Origin: CAXMST01 sp963700785
GTDB lineage: Bacteria > Actinomycetota > Thermoleophilia > Solirubrobacterales > 70-9
DNA length: 64,000 nucleotides
Assembly (NCBI GenBank): GCA_963700785.1
Contig: CAVOYZ010000010.1
Coordinates: forward strand, 310,001 to 374,000
Reading direction: 5' to 3'
Shown here: one piece after another, positions 42,759 to 52,315 of the stretch
Numbering within the stretch: the stretch's first letter is position 1
How the letters are laid out: the number at the start of each line of letters is the position of its first letter
Program-made: the position numbers and the translations under genes
Notes under the pieces: generated by a model
Seen by the model: the letters and a program-made list of their open reading frames with translations, nothing else
Database searches by the model: none
What the model was told of the DNA's origin: nothing

Positions 42759-44027
42759 TCAGCCGGTGCCGAGCAGCTCGCCGAGCCGTTGCTCGAGGGC
42801 GGCGGCGAGCGCATCAGCGAGCGGGCCTGCGGGCACGCGCTCGACCAGCTCGGCGAGGAAGCCGCCGACGATCAACTCGCCGGCGGTCTCGCGACTCAGT
42901 CCGCGAGAGGTCAGGTAGAAGAGCTGGTCGGGGTCGATCTGAGCGACCGCAGCGGCGTGGGTACAGGCGACATCGTCGGCGCGGATCTCGAGGCCCGGGA
43001 TCGCGTCGGCGTGAGCCTTCCGCGAGAGCAGCAGGTTGCGGCAGTCCTGAAAGGCGTCGGTCCGCTGGGCCCCGGGGTCGACGAAGATCATCCCGCGCCA
43101 GACCGAGGTGGCGCGATCGTCGAGAACCCCGCGGAAGGCGAGATCGGATGTCGTGTCCTCGGCCGCGTGCTCCTGCGTGGTGTCGTAGTCGAGGTGCTGG
43201 CGGCCGTTGCCGATGTAGGCGCCGGTCACCTTGGCTCCGGCGCCGCGGCCGGCGAGCTTGGTCTCCATCCTGATCTTCCCGTTCGCCGACCCGAACCCGA
43301 GGGCGACCCACTCGAGGTTGCCGTCGCGCTCGACCTCGGCCCGCTGGGTCGCGAACGCCCAGGAGGAGGGGGAGAGCGCCTGGCCGCAGACGTATCGGAG
43401 GTTGGCGCCGGCTCCGACGATCAGTTCGGTGACGCCGTTGAAGAGCGCGTCGGTGCCCGCATCGGCCGACAGATAGCGCTCCCAGACCTCGGCCTCGGCC
43501 CCCTCCTCGAGCACGATCAACGTGCGCCAGTTGAGGCTGTGGCCGCTCGCCCGCTGGATCGCCGTCAGGGAGATCGGCTTTTCCGCCCTGGTGTTCCGGG
43601 GGACGTAGACCAGGGCGCCGCCGCTCCAGCCGGCCTCGTTGATCGTCACGAACGGATCGTCGGCGCCGGAGACGATCGTTCCCAGCTTCTCGCCGAGAAG
43701 CTCGGGGAACCTCGCTGCGGCAGCATCCAGGGGGACGACGATCGGCCCGTCCGGCTTGCCGTTGCCGCTGATCTCGCCGACGGCGTCGCCGATCACGGAG
43801 CCGTCGATCTGGGTCAGGCCCTCGGCGCCCTCGGGCACGGCGAGCGCTCCCGGGGCGGCGCCGTCCACTCCCTCGGCGGGCGACATCGGCTCATACGCCG
43901 CGAGGTCGAGGCCGCTCAGGTCGGTGAACTCCCAGCCCTTGACCTTCGGTCCGGGCAGCGAGAGCTCGCGGGCAGCCTCGAGCGCGCGCGAGCGACGCTC
44001 GCGCAGCCAGTCGGGCGCCTCAACCAA
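42759..44027 (-). CDS. sufD: Fe-S assembly scaffold subunit SufD
   Basis: The 422-residue SufB/SufD-family protein has the beta-helix core and the conserved C-terminal half (LAFRGVLDDRATSVWRGMIF, CRNLLLSRKAHADAIPGLEI, CTHAAAVAQIDPDQLFYLTS, GFLAELVERVP). SufD pairs with SufB in the SufBC2D scaffold that assembles clusters. The start is TTG 44027, overlapping the sufB stop by eight bases, so translation is coupled. Confidence 0.92.
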   Translation of the reverse strand: MVEAPDWLRERRSRALEAARELSLPGPKVKGWEFTDLSGLDLAAYEPMSPAEGVDGAAPGALAVPEGAEGLTQIDGSVIGDAVGEISGNGKPDGPIVVPLDAAAARFPELLGEKLGTIVSGADDPFVTINEAGWSGGALVYVPRNTRAEKPISLTAIQRASGHSLNWRTLIVLEEGAEAEVWERYLSADAGTDALFNGVTELIVGAGANLRYVCGQALSPSSWAFATQRAEVERDGNLEWVALGFGSANGKIRMETKLAGRGAGAKVTGAYIGNGRQHLDYDTTQEHAAEDTTSDLAFRGVLDDRATSVWRGMIFVDPGAQRTDAFQDCRNLLLSRKAHADAIPGLEIRADDVACTHAAAVAQIDPDQLFYLTSRGLSRETAGELIVGGFLAELVERVPAGPLADALAAALEQRLGELLGTG

Positions 44028-45487
44028 TGCTGCCTTCCATCTGCAACTCGATCAAGCGGTTGAGCTCGACCGCGTACTCCATCGGCAGCTCCTTGACGAC
44101 CGGCTCGATGAAGCCGTTGACGATCATCTTCGAGGCCTCCTCCTCGTCGAGGCCGTGCGACTGCAGGTAGAACAGCTGCTCCTCGCCGATCTTCGAGACC
44201 GAGGCCTCGTGGCCGACGTTGGCGTCGTTCTCGTCGATCCGGATCGTCGGGTAGGTGTCGGAGCGCGACTCCGCGTCGAGCAGCAGCGCGTCGCAGACCA
44301 CCTTCGAGCGGACCCCGGTGGCGCCCTTGGCGACCTCGAGCAGGCCGCGGTAGGTGCTGCGACCGCCGTCCTTGGAGATCGACTTCGCGAAGACCGAGCT
44401 GGTCGTCTTCGGCGCCGCGTGGATGATCTTGCCGCCCGCGTCCTGATGCTGGCCCTTGCCGGCGAAGGCGATCGAGAGGATCTCGCCGTGCGCCTCCTCG
44501 CCGAGCAGGTAGATCGAGGGGTACTTCATCGTCACCTTCGAGCCGAGGTTGCAGTCGACCCACTCGACCGTCGCCCGCTCCGCGGCGGTCGCCCGCTTGG
44601 TGACCAGGTTGAAGACGTTCTGCGACCAGTTCTGGACCGTCGTGTAGCGGATCCGCGCGCCGGGGCGGGCGATCAGCTCGACCACCGCCGAGTGCAGCGA
44701 GTCGGTCGAGTAGACCGGCGCCGTGCAGCCCTCGATGTAGTGCACGTCGGAGTCCTCGTCGGCGATGATCAGGGTCCGCTCGAACTGGCCCATGTTCTCG
44801 GTGTTGATCCGGAAGTAGGCCTGCAACGGCATCTCGACCTTGACCCCCTTGGGGACGTAGACGAACGAGCCCCCCGACCAGACGGCCGAGTTGAGCGCGG
44901 CGAGCATGTTGTCGTTGGCCGGGATCACCGAGGCGAAGTGCTCGCGGACGACGTCCTCGTACTCGCGCAGGCCGGTGTCCATGTCGAGGAAGACCACGCC
45001 CTGCTTCTCGAGGTCCTCGCGGACCTGGTGGTAGACGACCTCGGATTCGTACTGGGCGCCGACGCCGGCGAGGAAGTTGCGCTCGGCCTCCGGGATGCCG
45101 AGCTTGTCGAAGGTGTTCTTGATGTCGTCGGGGACGTCGTCCCAGCTGTGCTCGGCCCGCTCGGAGGCGCGCACGAAGTAGTGGATGTCGTCGAAGTCGA
45201 TCTGGTTCAGGTCGGCGCCCCACTGGGGTACGGGGCGCGCGAGGAAGTGGTCGAGCGCCTTGAGCCGGAACTCGCGCATCCACTCAGGCTCGTCCTTGTA
45301 CTCGGAGATGTCCTCGACGAGCTTGCCTCGAGAGGCCCTTCGGGGCCTTGTACACGTAGCCGGTCTCGGGATCGTTGAAGCCGAACTTCTCCTTGTAGTC
45401 GGCGTTGATGTCCTTGATCGCCTCGCGCTCGGCGAGCTTCGGGTCAAGCGTGACTTCCGGTGCGGCTGCTGTCTCGGGTGGGTTCAT
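44020..45487 (-). CDS. sufB: Fe-S assembly scaffold subunit SufB, one surplus base at about 45325
   Basis: SufB is the scaffold on which Suf builds clusters. The first frame gives MNPPETAAAPEVTLDPKLAE to YVYKAPKGLSR; the second continues KLVEDISEYKDEPEWMREFR through EGCTAPVYSTDSLHS and NVGHEASVSKIGEEQLFYLQ to the end. Removing one base near 45325 restores GLSRKLVEDIS with the family's exact spacing. Because this seems to be the cell's only Fe-S assembly system in view, a sequencing error is more likely than a true null. It abuts the Rieske gene with no gap (ATG 45487) and overlaps sufD. Confidence 0.9.
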
Positions 45488-45802
45488 CTAGTCGACCTCC
45501 AGTTTGATCTCGCCGTCCTCGACCCGCACCTCGTAGGTCTCGACCGGGGTGTACGCCGGCAGGCTCTTGGGGCGTCCGCTGCGCAGGTCGAACACCGATC
45601 CGTGACGTGGGCACTCAACCGTACAGGTAGCGGGATCGAACTCCCCCTCGGCGAGCGGACCGTCGTCGTGGGAGCAGCGATCCTCGATCGCGAACAGCTC
45701 GCCGCCCGCATTGAAGACGCCGATCTTGACGCCGTCAACCTCGACCAGGCGCATCGCGCCCTCGGCCAGGTCCTCGCTCTTGCAGACTGTGTGTGTGTCC
45801 AT
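45488..45802 (-). CDS. Rieske-type [2Fe-2S] ferredoxin heading the sufBD operon
   Basis: The 104-residue protein has the two Rieske cluster motifs, CSHDDGP and CPRHGSVFD, in a NirD/naphthalene-dioxygenase-ferredoxin-like fold. Such genes often accompany actinobacterial suf operons, where the protein may shuttle electrons. Its stop is directly followed by the sufB ATG. The suf-type upstream motif at 45806-45830 lies four bases before the ATG. Confidence 0.9.
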   Translation of the reverse strand: MDTHTVCKSEDLAEGAMRLVEVDGVKIGVFNAGGELFAIEDRCSHDDGPLAEGEFDPATCTVECPRHGSVFDLRSGRPKSLPAYTPVETYEVRVEDGEIKLEVD

Positions 45803-45805
45803 CGC

Positions 45806-45830
45806 AACTAATCCCTACCGGGTCGGTCGG
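45806..45830 (-). promoter_or_regulatory. suf motif C upstream of Rieske-sufB-sufD
   Basis: On the minus strand CCGACC is followed by five bases and GGTAGGGATTAG. It aligns with the motifs before rrf2 (54949-54974) and sufC (54426-54451), matching at CCGACC, G and TAGG. TAGG probably forms part of the -10, which suggests a repressor site overlapping the promoter. Confidence 0.5.
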
Positions 45831-45833
45831 ATT

Positions 45834-48514
45834 TTAGCGCCCGCGGCGGTCGCGGCTCGGTGAGCGCCAGGATCGGAGCCGGTTGGCGTTGGTGACGACC
45901 GAGAGCGAGCTCATCGCCATCGCCGCGGCCGCGATCATCGGGCTCAGCTGCAGACCGAACGCCGGGTAGAGCACCCCGGCGGCGATCGGGATGCCGACCG
46001 CGTTGTAGCCGAAGGCGAAGCCGAGGTTCTGGCGGATGTTGCGCATCGTCGCCCGGCTCAGATCGAGCGCGTCGACGACGCCGCCGAGGTCTCCGGAGAC
46101 GAGCGTCACGTCGGCGGCCTCGATCGCGACGTCGGTGCCGGTTCCGATCGCGATGCCGACGTCGGCCTGCGCGAGCGCCGGGGCGTCGTTGATCCCGTCG
46201 CCGACCATCGCCACCAGCCGTCCCTGCTCCTGCAGGCGCTCGATCTCGCGGGCCTTGTCGGCGGGCAGCACCTCGGCGAGCACGCGATCGATCCCCATCC
46301 GCGCGGCGATCGCATCCGCCGTCCGGCGGTTGTCGCCGGTGATCATCGCCACCTCGATCCCGGCCGAGCGCAGCTCCGCGATCGCCGCGGCCGATCCCGG
46401 CTTCGCCGTGTCGGCGACCGCCACCAGCCCGGCGGGGTCGCCGTCGACCGCGATCAGCATCGCCGTCTTGCCCTCCGCCTCGAGGTCCGACGCAGCGGCC
46501 TCGAGGCCGCCGAAGTCGATCCCGCGCTCGGCCATCAGCCTGCGGGTGCCGACCAGCACCGAGAGCCCGCCGACCCGCGCCTCGATGCCGCTGCCGGTGA
46601 TCGAATCGAACGACTCGACCTCCGGCGTCCGGATGCCCCGCTCCGCGGCGCCGGCGACGATCGCGGCGGCCAGCGGGTGCTCGGAGCGGGACTCCGCGGC
46701 GGCCACCAGCGCCAGCAGCTGATGCTCGCTCCGGCCCCCGTCGGCGACGACGTCCGTCAGCGCCGGCTCGCCGAGCGTGATCGTCCCGGTCTTGTCGAGG
46801 ACCACGGTGTCGATCTTGTGCGCGTTCTCGAGCGCCTCCGCCGACTTGATCAGGACCCCGCTCTGGGCGCCGTTGCCGGTCCCGACCATCACCGAGAGCG
46901 GCGTCGCCAGGCCGAGGGCACAGGGGCAGGCGATGATCAGGACCGAGACCGCGGTGACCAGCGCGAAGGTGAGCCGGGGGTCGGGCCCGAAGTCGAACCA
47001 GACCACGAACGCCGCGATCGCGATGAAGATCACGATCGGCACGAAGTAGCCGGAGATCCTGTCGGCGACGCGCTGGATCGGTGCCTTCGAGCCCTGGGCC
47101 CGCTCGACGAGGCGGACGATCTGGGCGAGCATCGTGTCGCTGCCGACCGCGGTCGCCCGGAAGCTGAAGGCGCCGGTCTGGTTGATCGTCGCGCCGATCA
47201 CCTCGTCGCCGGCGTGCTTGCTCACCGGCAGCGGTTCGCCGGAGACCATCGACTCGTCGACCGCCGAGCTGCCCTCGACGACCTCACCGTCGACCGGGAC
47301 CTTCTCCCCGGGGCGGACGATGACGATGTCGCCGGGGCGGACCTCCTCGACCGGGATCTCGATCGGCTCGCCCTCGCGCTCGACGCGGGCGCTCTTCGCC
47401 TGCATCCCGATCAGCTTGCGGATCGCCTCGCCGGTGCCGGCCCGGGCCCGGGCCTCGAGCAGCCGTCCGAGCAGGATCAGGGTGATGATCACCCCGGCCG
47501 CCTCGAAGTAGACCTCGCGAAGGTCCTCCGGGAACAGCCCCGGGGCAACGGTGACCAGCGTGCTGTAGCTGAAGGCGGCCGTCGTGCCGATCGTGATCAG
47601 CGTGTTCATCTCGGCCGAGCGGTTGCGGAGCGCCCGCCAGCCGGTCACGTGGATCGGCCAACCGACGTAGAAGAAGACCGGGGCGATCAGGGCGAGCTGC
47701 AGCCAGGGGTCGGTGAGCAGGTCCGGCACCCAGTCGGCGCGAACAGCTCCATCGCCATCGAGGCGAACAGCACCGGCGCGGTGAGGATCGCCCCGATCGC
47801 GACGCGCCGCTTCAGGTCGGCGAGCTCTTCCTCCCGCTCGAGATCCTCGGACTCGCCGGCGTGCCCGCCGGTCGCCTCGCCGCGCTCGCGCGCCCGGTAG
47901 CCGCTCTCCGACACGGCCCGCTCGAGGTCCTCGATCTCCGCCCGGGCCGGGTCGTAGGTGACGCTCGCCCGCTCGACGCCGAAGTTGACCGAGGCGTCGG
48001 CGACGCCGGGGACGGCCGTGAGCGCCTGCTCGACCGTACGCACGCAGGCGGCGCAGTGCATGCCGCCGATCTCGAGGTCCGCCGAACGGGTTTCCTCAGC
48101 CGCCACCCGGTCGACTCCCGACCCCGCCCCGTCGGCCGACTCCCCGGACGGCTCCACCAGCAGCGTCCCATGGACCATGTTCATCCCGCAGGCGAAGCCG
48201 AACTTGCCGGGCCGATCGGGGAGCAGCTCGACGCTGGTCTGCTCGTAGGCGGGCAGCGCGGCGTTGATCGCGAAGTCCGGAAAGACGACCCGCGAGGTGC
48301 ACTCGCCGGTCTCGCGACGGTCGAAGTTGATCCGCACCGGCACGCCCTCGCGGACCCGGATCAGGTTCGGCGAATAGCCACCGCTGACGGTGATCTCAAC
48401 CTCCTGGACGCCGTCGCGGAGCTCGCCGACCGCTGTCCGCCTGGCCCCGAAGAAGAACCAGGCGAGGCCCAGGATCGCGAGCAGGCCGCCGGCGGTGACG
48501 AGCAGTTCAGCCAC
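45834..48514 (-). CDS. copA: copper-translocating P1B ATPase with N-terminal cupredoxin domain, one base missing at about 47739
   Basis: The N-terminal frame encodes a membrane helix (LLAILGLAWFFFGARRTAV), a cupredoxin domain with GECTSRVVFP and FACGMNMVHGTLLV as candidate copper ligands, and a heavy-metal domain (GGMHCAACVRTVEQA). After a one-base loss the second frame holds the pump core: the CPC channel motif in ACPCALGLATP, the phosphorylation site DKTGTITLGEP, SEHPLA and GDGINDAPALA. It exports Cu(I) and the fused cupredoxin probably handles copper delivery. GTG 48514 starts divergently from csoR across a palindromic operator. Confidence 0.88.
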
Positions 48515-48561
48515 GGTCGCGGCCCTCGATCCCGAGGTCTCTGCTCATCCGGTCACGGGTT

Positions 48562-48578
48562 ATACCCATATGGGGTAT
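48562..48578. promoter_or_regulatory. CsoR-type copper operator
   Basis: ATACCC-N5-GGGTAT is a perfect inverted repeat centred on 48570, matching the general TACCC/GGGTA form of CsoR sites. It overlaps the probable csoR -10 (TATTCT, 48576-48581) and lies about 48 bases before the copA start, so it can control both genes. Confidence 0.75.
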
Positions 48579-48587
48579 TCTAACCGG

Positions 48588-48872
48588 ATGGACGACAGGC
48601 CCGGCTATGCGCCGACCAAGGAGCAGATGCGAAACCGGCTCAGCCGGATCGAGGGCCAGGTGCGCGGCGTCTCGCGGATGGTCGAGGAGGAGCGCTACTG
48701 CATCGACGTGCTGGCCCAGATCAGCGCGATTCAGGCGGCGCTCGACAAGGTCGCGATCGGGCTCGTCTCCGATCACACCAGGGAGTGCGTGATCGGCGCC
48801 GACGGGGAGCAGCGGGCCGAACGCACCGAGGAGCTGATCGAGGCGATCGACCGCCTCGTCGCACGACGTTGA
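48588..48872 (+). CDS. csoR: copper-sensing repressor CsoR
   Basis: The 94-residue CsoR/RcnR-family protein (NRLSRIEGQVRGVSRMVEEE) has the copper triad: Cys in EERYCIDVLAQ, then His and Cys in SDHTRECV. Copper binding releases it from DNA and derepresses copA. ATG 48588 sits six bases after TATTCT, implying a leaderless and autoregulated transcript. Confidence 0.92.
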   Translation: MDDRPGYAPTKEQMRNRLSRIEGQVRGVSRMVEEERYCIDVLAQISAIQAALDKVAIGLVSDHTRECVIGADGEQRAERTEELIEAIDRLVARR

Positions 48873-48917
48873 CGCGGCGGCCGATCGTGGCGGGCCGTCG
48901 CGGGGTCGCGTCCGGCC

Positions 48918-49338
48918 TCAGCCCTGGCCGACCGGAGTTCCCGGGTTGGCGAACGCGAAGAACCAGACGAAGAAGACGATCGACGTCGATGAAGACCGCG
49001 CCGAAGATGATCAGTTCGAGCGGATGGACGTCGCTGATCGAGTCGACCCGTCGCTCCTCGCTCATCCCCCGCATCCAGTCCGGCCGATCGAGGTGAGCCT
49101 GACGGGAGCGGTCCACCAGGAAGCTGACGACGCCCGCGATCAACAGCAGCGTGAAGATCATGCCGACGTGAACGACCGCGAATGCCGTCCATGAGGGGGC
49201 CGTCGTCTCCTGGATCTGGGATCCGATCCAGACCCACATCACCGGCACGCCGAGACCGACCAGGACGGCGAGCACGGCGATCAGGACCCGGAGGAAGGTT
49301 GCCGAGATCCCGTGCCTGATCAGCCGCAGCGCCTGCAT
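48918..49338 (-). CDS. three-helix membrane protein, frameshifted near 48975-49000
   Basis: The protein has two N-terminal helices (VLIAVLAVLVGLGVPVMWVW, AFAVVHVGMIFTLLLIAGVV) and, after SDVHPLELIIFGAVFID, a third whose natural continuation IVFFVWFFAFANPGTPVGQG is in the next frame and ends at a TGA (48918-48920). Without a frameshift the reading runs on into Arg/Pro-rich sequence antisense to csoR. One surplus base near 48985 explains it. No family recognised. Confidence 0.65.
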
Positions 49339-49430
49339 CTACGAGAGCGAGGATAGCCACAGCACCGATCCGGCCGAGCCGGGCCGCGACGGGCGAACTA
49401 CGGCCATGCGACCTTCTAAGCTGCCGCGCT

Positions 49431-50876
49431 GTGCTGAGCGCGATCACTGCCGTGCAGCCGGCGACCGAGGCGGCGCCGTTGGAAGCCTCGCTGACTCGAC
49501 CGCTCCCGGATCCGCTCGAGGTCGGCGCCGGGACGGTTCTCTACCTCGAGGGCGTCTGCAGCACAGCGGTCGAGCCGGGCTCGCTTCGCCTCTCGGTCGG
49601 CGCCGCAAGCTCCGCCGTCGACGCCGAGCGGATGCCCGCGATCGGCGGCTCGGGTCCGGCCGGTCGCTGGTGGGCGTCGATCGAGATCCCGGCGGAGCTT
49701 GCCGAGACCGAGGTCGAGTTGACCCTCCGCGCCCGTCGCGAGGATCGTGAGGTCGCGGCGCCGCTCGGAACGCTGCGGCTGCTCAGCGCCGATCCGGCGC
49801 TGTCGCCGCCGCCACCCTCGGTCGTGGTCGCCGATGCGGCGCCGTTGATCGCCGTCTGCATGGCCACCCACGAGCCGGATCCCGAGCGGCTCGCCCGCCA
49901 GCTCGAGTCGATTCGCGCCCAGCGCTGGGAGGACTGGGTCTGTGTGATCAGCGACGACGCTTCGTCGCCCGAGGCGCTTGCGGCCCTGCGTGAGTTGACC
50001 GCCGGTGACCGGCGCTTTCTGATCTCACGCTCGGACAGCCGACTCGGCTTCTACCGCAACTTCGAGCGGGCGCTGCGGATGGCGCCGATCGAGGCCTCGT
50101 TCGTGGCGCTCGCCGACCAGGACGACGTCTGGCTCCCGGACAAGCTCGCGGCGCTCCACGAGGCCCTGGAGGCGGACCGGGCGGCTCAGCTCGCCTACAG
50201 CGACATGCGGATCCTCGACGAGTCCGGAGAGGTGATCTCCGACACCTACTGGATCCTGCGCAGCAACCGCTCCGACGATCTCACCTCGCTGCTGGTCGCC
50301 AACACGGTCACCGGTGCCGCCTCGTTGATTCGCCGCGAGCTGCTCGAGACCGCGCTGCCGTTCCCGCCCCCGGTCGGCGAGCCCTACCACGATCACTGGC
50401 TGGCGATCTGCGCGCTCGCCGCGGGCGGGCTCGCCTACCTCGACCGGCCGACCTACGACCGGGTCCGCCATCTCGACTCGGTCACGGCCGACACGGCCCA
50501 CGCGCGGGCGCTGCGCGAGATGCGCGCCGGTGGGGCGGCATCCGGGGCATCGCCGGTGGGGCGGCAGGAGCAGGCCCGCGACCTTGCCTCGATCTACCGC
50601 GACGGCTACCTGCAGGCGGCGCATTTCGCCCGGATCGCGGCGATCCGGCTTGGCGATCGGATCGATCGCCGGCGCCGGCGGGAGCTCGAGCGCTTCGTCG
50701 CCGCCGAGTCCTCGCTGCCGGCAACGCTCTGGCTCGCGGCACGCTCGCTACGGCCGTTGATCGGGCGCGATGAGACGCTCGGCCGGGAGCGGGCGCTGGC
50801 GGCCGCGATCCTCTGGCGCCGGCGCGCCGCCCGCCGCGGGAGGCGAGCGGCGGCGGAGAGCCCTCAGGCCTCGTAG
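49431..50876 (+). CDS. GT2-family glycosyltransferase
   Basis: The 481-residue protein has an N-terminal beta region (about 140 residues, unassigned) and a GT-A domain: LIAVCMATHEPDPERLARQL, VISDDASSPEA, FVALADQDDVWLPDKLAAL (DxD-type metal site) and AYSDMRIL. This is the rhamnosyl/Wzx-associated GT2 pattern. GTG 49431 follows TAAGCT (49417-49422) by eight bases. It converges on the sulfotransferase gene with a 13-base overlap; together they suggest a sulfated or decorated surface glycan. Confidence 0.82.
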   Translation: MLSAITAVQPATEAAPLEASLTRPLPDPLEVGAGTVLYLEGVCSTAVEPGSLRLSVGAASSAVDAERMPAIGGSGPAGRWWASIEIPAELAETEVELTLRARREDREVAAPLGTLRLLSADPALSPPPPSVVVADAAPLIAVCMATHEPDPERLARQLESIRAQRWEDWVCVISDDASSPEALAALRELTAGDRRFLISRSDSRLGFYRNFERALRMAPIEASFVALADQDDVWLPDKLAALHEALEADRAAQLAYSDMRILDESGEVISDTYWILRSNRSDDLTSLLVANTVTGAASLIRRELLETALPFPPPVGEPYHDHWLAICALAAGGLAYLDRPTYDRVRHLDSVTADTAHARALREMRAGGAASGASPVGRQEQARDLASIYRDGYLQAAHFARIAAIRLGDRIDRRRRRELERFVAAESSLPATLWLAARSLRPLIGRDETLGRERALAAAILWRRRAARRGRRAAAESPQAS

Positions 50877-51830
50877 CCGAGCTCTCGCAGCTTCGGGCCG
50901 ATGATCTCGGTCGACCGCCTGCTGCTCGGAGGCGGAGAGGTTCTGACGCCAGAGGCCCGGCGAGGCCGCCCGCACGCCCTTGCGACGCCCGCGCAGGCGG
51001 TTGCGCAGCGAGCCGAATCGATTGGCCCGCACGGCGGCGCGGATCTGGCGCTCGCTACGGCTCAGGCCGAGCCAGGCGTCGAGGCGGCTGAGCTCGCTCT
51101 CGGTGTCGGCGAGCAGGTCCTCGTAGCGGACCAGCACCGAGCCCTCCGGGCCCAGGGCCCGGCAGGCCCGTTCGGTGGCGATCGTCCGGACCAACCAGAG
51201 GTGGGCCTGGCGGCGGACGCCCTGCAGGCGCTGCTCCGGCGTCCGCAGCGGGCTGACGCCCTCGGTCCGGGTCCGCCAGCCGCCCTCCGAGTCGGCATCC
51301 ATCATCGAGTCGACCACGTCGCGACCGTCGCGGAGCAGGAAGATCATCCGCGAGTCGGGCAGGAGGTCGGCGATCAGGTCGGCAGCGTGGGAGCCGTTCG
51401 GCTCCTTGATCAGCACCAGCGGGTCGACGATGCCGTGCTCGGCGCGGGCTCGCTCGACCTGGGCCGCAAAGCGCTCCAGCGCGAGCCGCCTCAACGGCTC
51501 CCTCCAGGCATCGCGGTACGCGTCGCTGAAGAAGTAGGCGGGGTCGCCGCGCCGGGTGTCGTTGAGCAGCAGCGATGCAGCGGCGGCCGACTCAGGCGGC
51601 GGCAGCGGGTCGCGCAGCGGACCGAGATGGTGGCCGAGGTAGGACTCGTTCACGGGGACCACGTTGCCGCCGCGGGGCCGGAAGCGCGACGGGTCGATCC
51701 CGGTTGCGGTGCGCCCGACGCCCCAGGGATGGCAGAGCAGCCGCAAGAGCCAGGTGCTCCCCGTCCGCGGCGATCCAATGATCCAGACGAGCCGCTTCTC
51801 GATTGCCTCGGGTGTGGTCCTGTCGTTCAT
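50864..51830 (-). CDS. sulfotransferase, frameshifted near its C-terminus
   Basis: The PAPS-dependent sulfotransferase has the 5'-phosphosulfate loop GSPRTGSTWLLR near residue 19 and the 3'-phosphate segment FLLRDGRDVVDSMMD. At the end the frame switches: after SASEQQAVD the conserved tail EIIGPKLRELGYEA lies in the next frame and ends at 50864. One surplus base near 50909 explains this; the uncorrected frame runs on as Arg/Ala-rich sequence. ATG 51830 follows TAGAGT (minus strand) by nine bases. The acceptor may be the glycan made by the convergent GT2. Confidence 0.85.
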
Positions 51831-51869
51831 CGGCGGTCGACTCTAGAGGCGAAGCCGGGGCGGCTGCGA

Positions 51870-52301
51870 TCAGAGGCCACCGGACCGCGTCTCGGCAGGA
51901 TCGCCTGGCTCGCCCTCGTCCTCCCAGTCGGCCGGCTCGCCGAGCGCCGCCGACTTGACGATCTTCACACCGAGCATCGCGCACTTCATCCGGGTCGCGG
52001 AGATCTCGATCCCGAGCAGCTCGAGCACGTCCTGCTTCGGGATTCGCAGCAGCTCCTCGCGAGTCATCCCCACCAGCTCGTCGGTCAGCAACGAGGTCGC
52101 CGCGGTCGATATCGCGCAGCCCTGACCGTCGAAGGCGACGTCGCTCACCCGGCCGTCATCGCCGAGCTTGATGTAGATGTGCTGCTCGTCGCCGCAGAAC
52201 GGGTTCGTGTCGGCGTACTCGAGGTCGTATTCATCGAGCCGCCCGAAGTTGTGCGGGCGCTTGTAGTGCTCGAGGATCTGATCGCGGTAGAGCTCGTCCA
52301 A
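51870..52301 (-). CDS. sufU: zinc-dependent sulfurtransferase SufU
   Basis: The 143-residue SufU has the IscU-like fold with zinc ligands in NPFCGDEQ, GQGCAISTAA and RMKCAMLG and the SufU-type insertion between the second and third Cys. It accepts persulfide from SufS and passes sulfur to the scaffold. TTG 52301 starts 14 bases after sufS. A ribosome site is not obvious; coupling to sufS is likely. Confidence 0.93.
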   Translation of the reverse strand: MDELYRDQILEHYKRPHNFGRLDEYDLEYADTNPFCGDEQHIYIKLGDDGRVSDVAFDGQGCAISTAATSLLTDELVGMTREELLRIPKQDVLELLGIEISATRMKCAMLGVKIVKSAALGEPADWEDEGEPGDPAETRSGGL

Positions 52302-52315
52302 CTCGGGCCCCCGGC

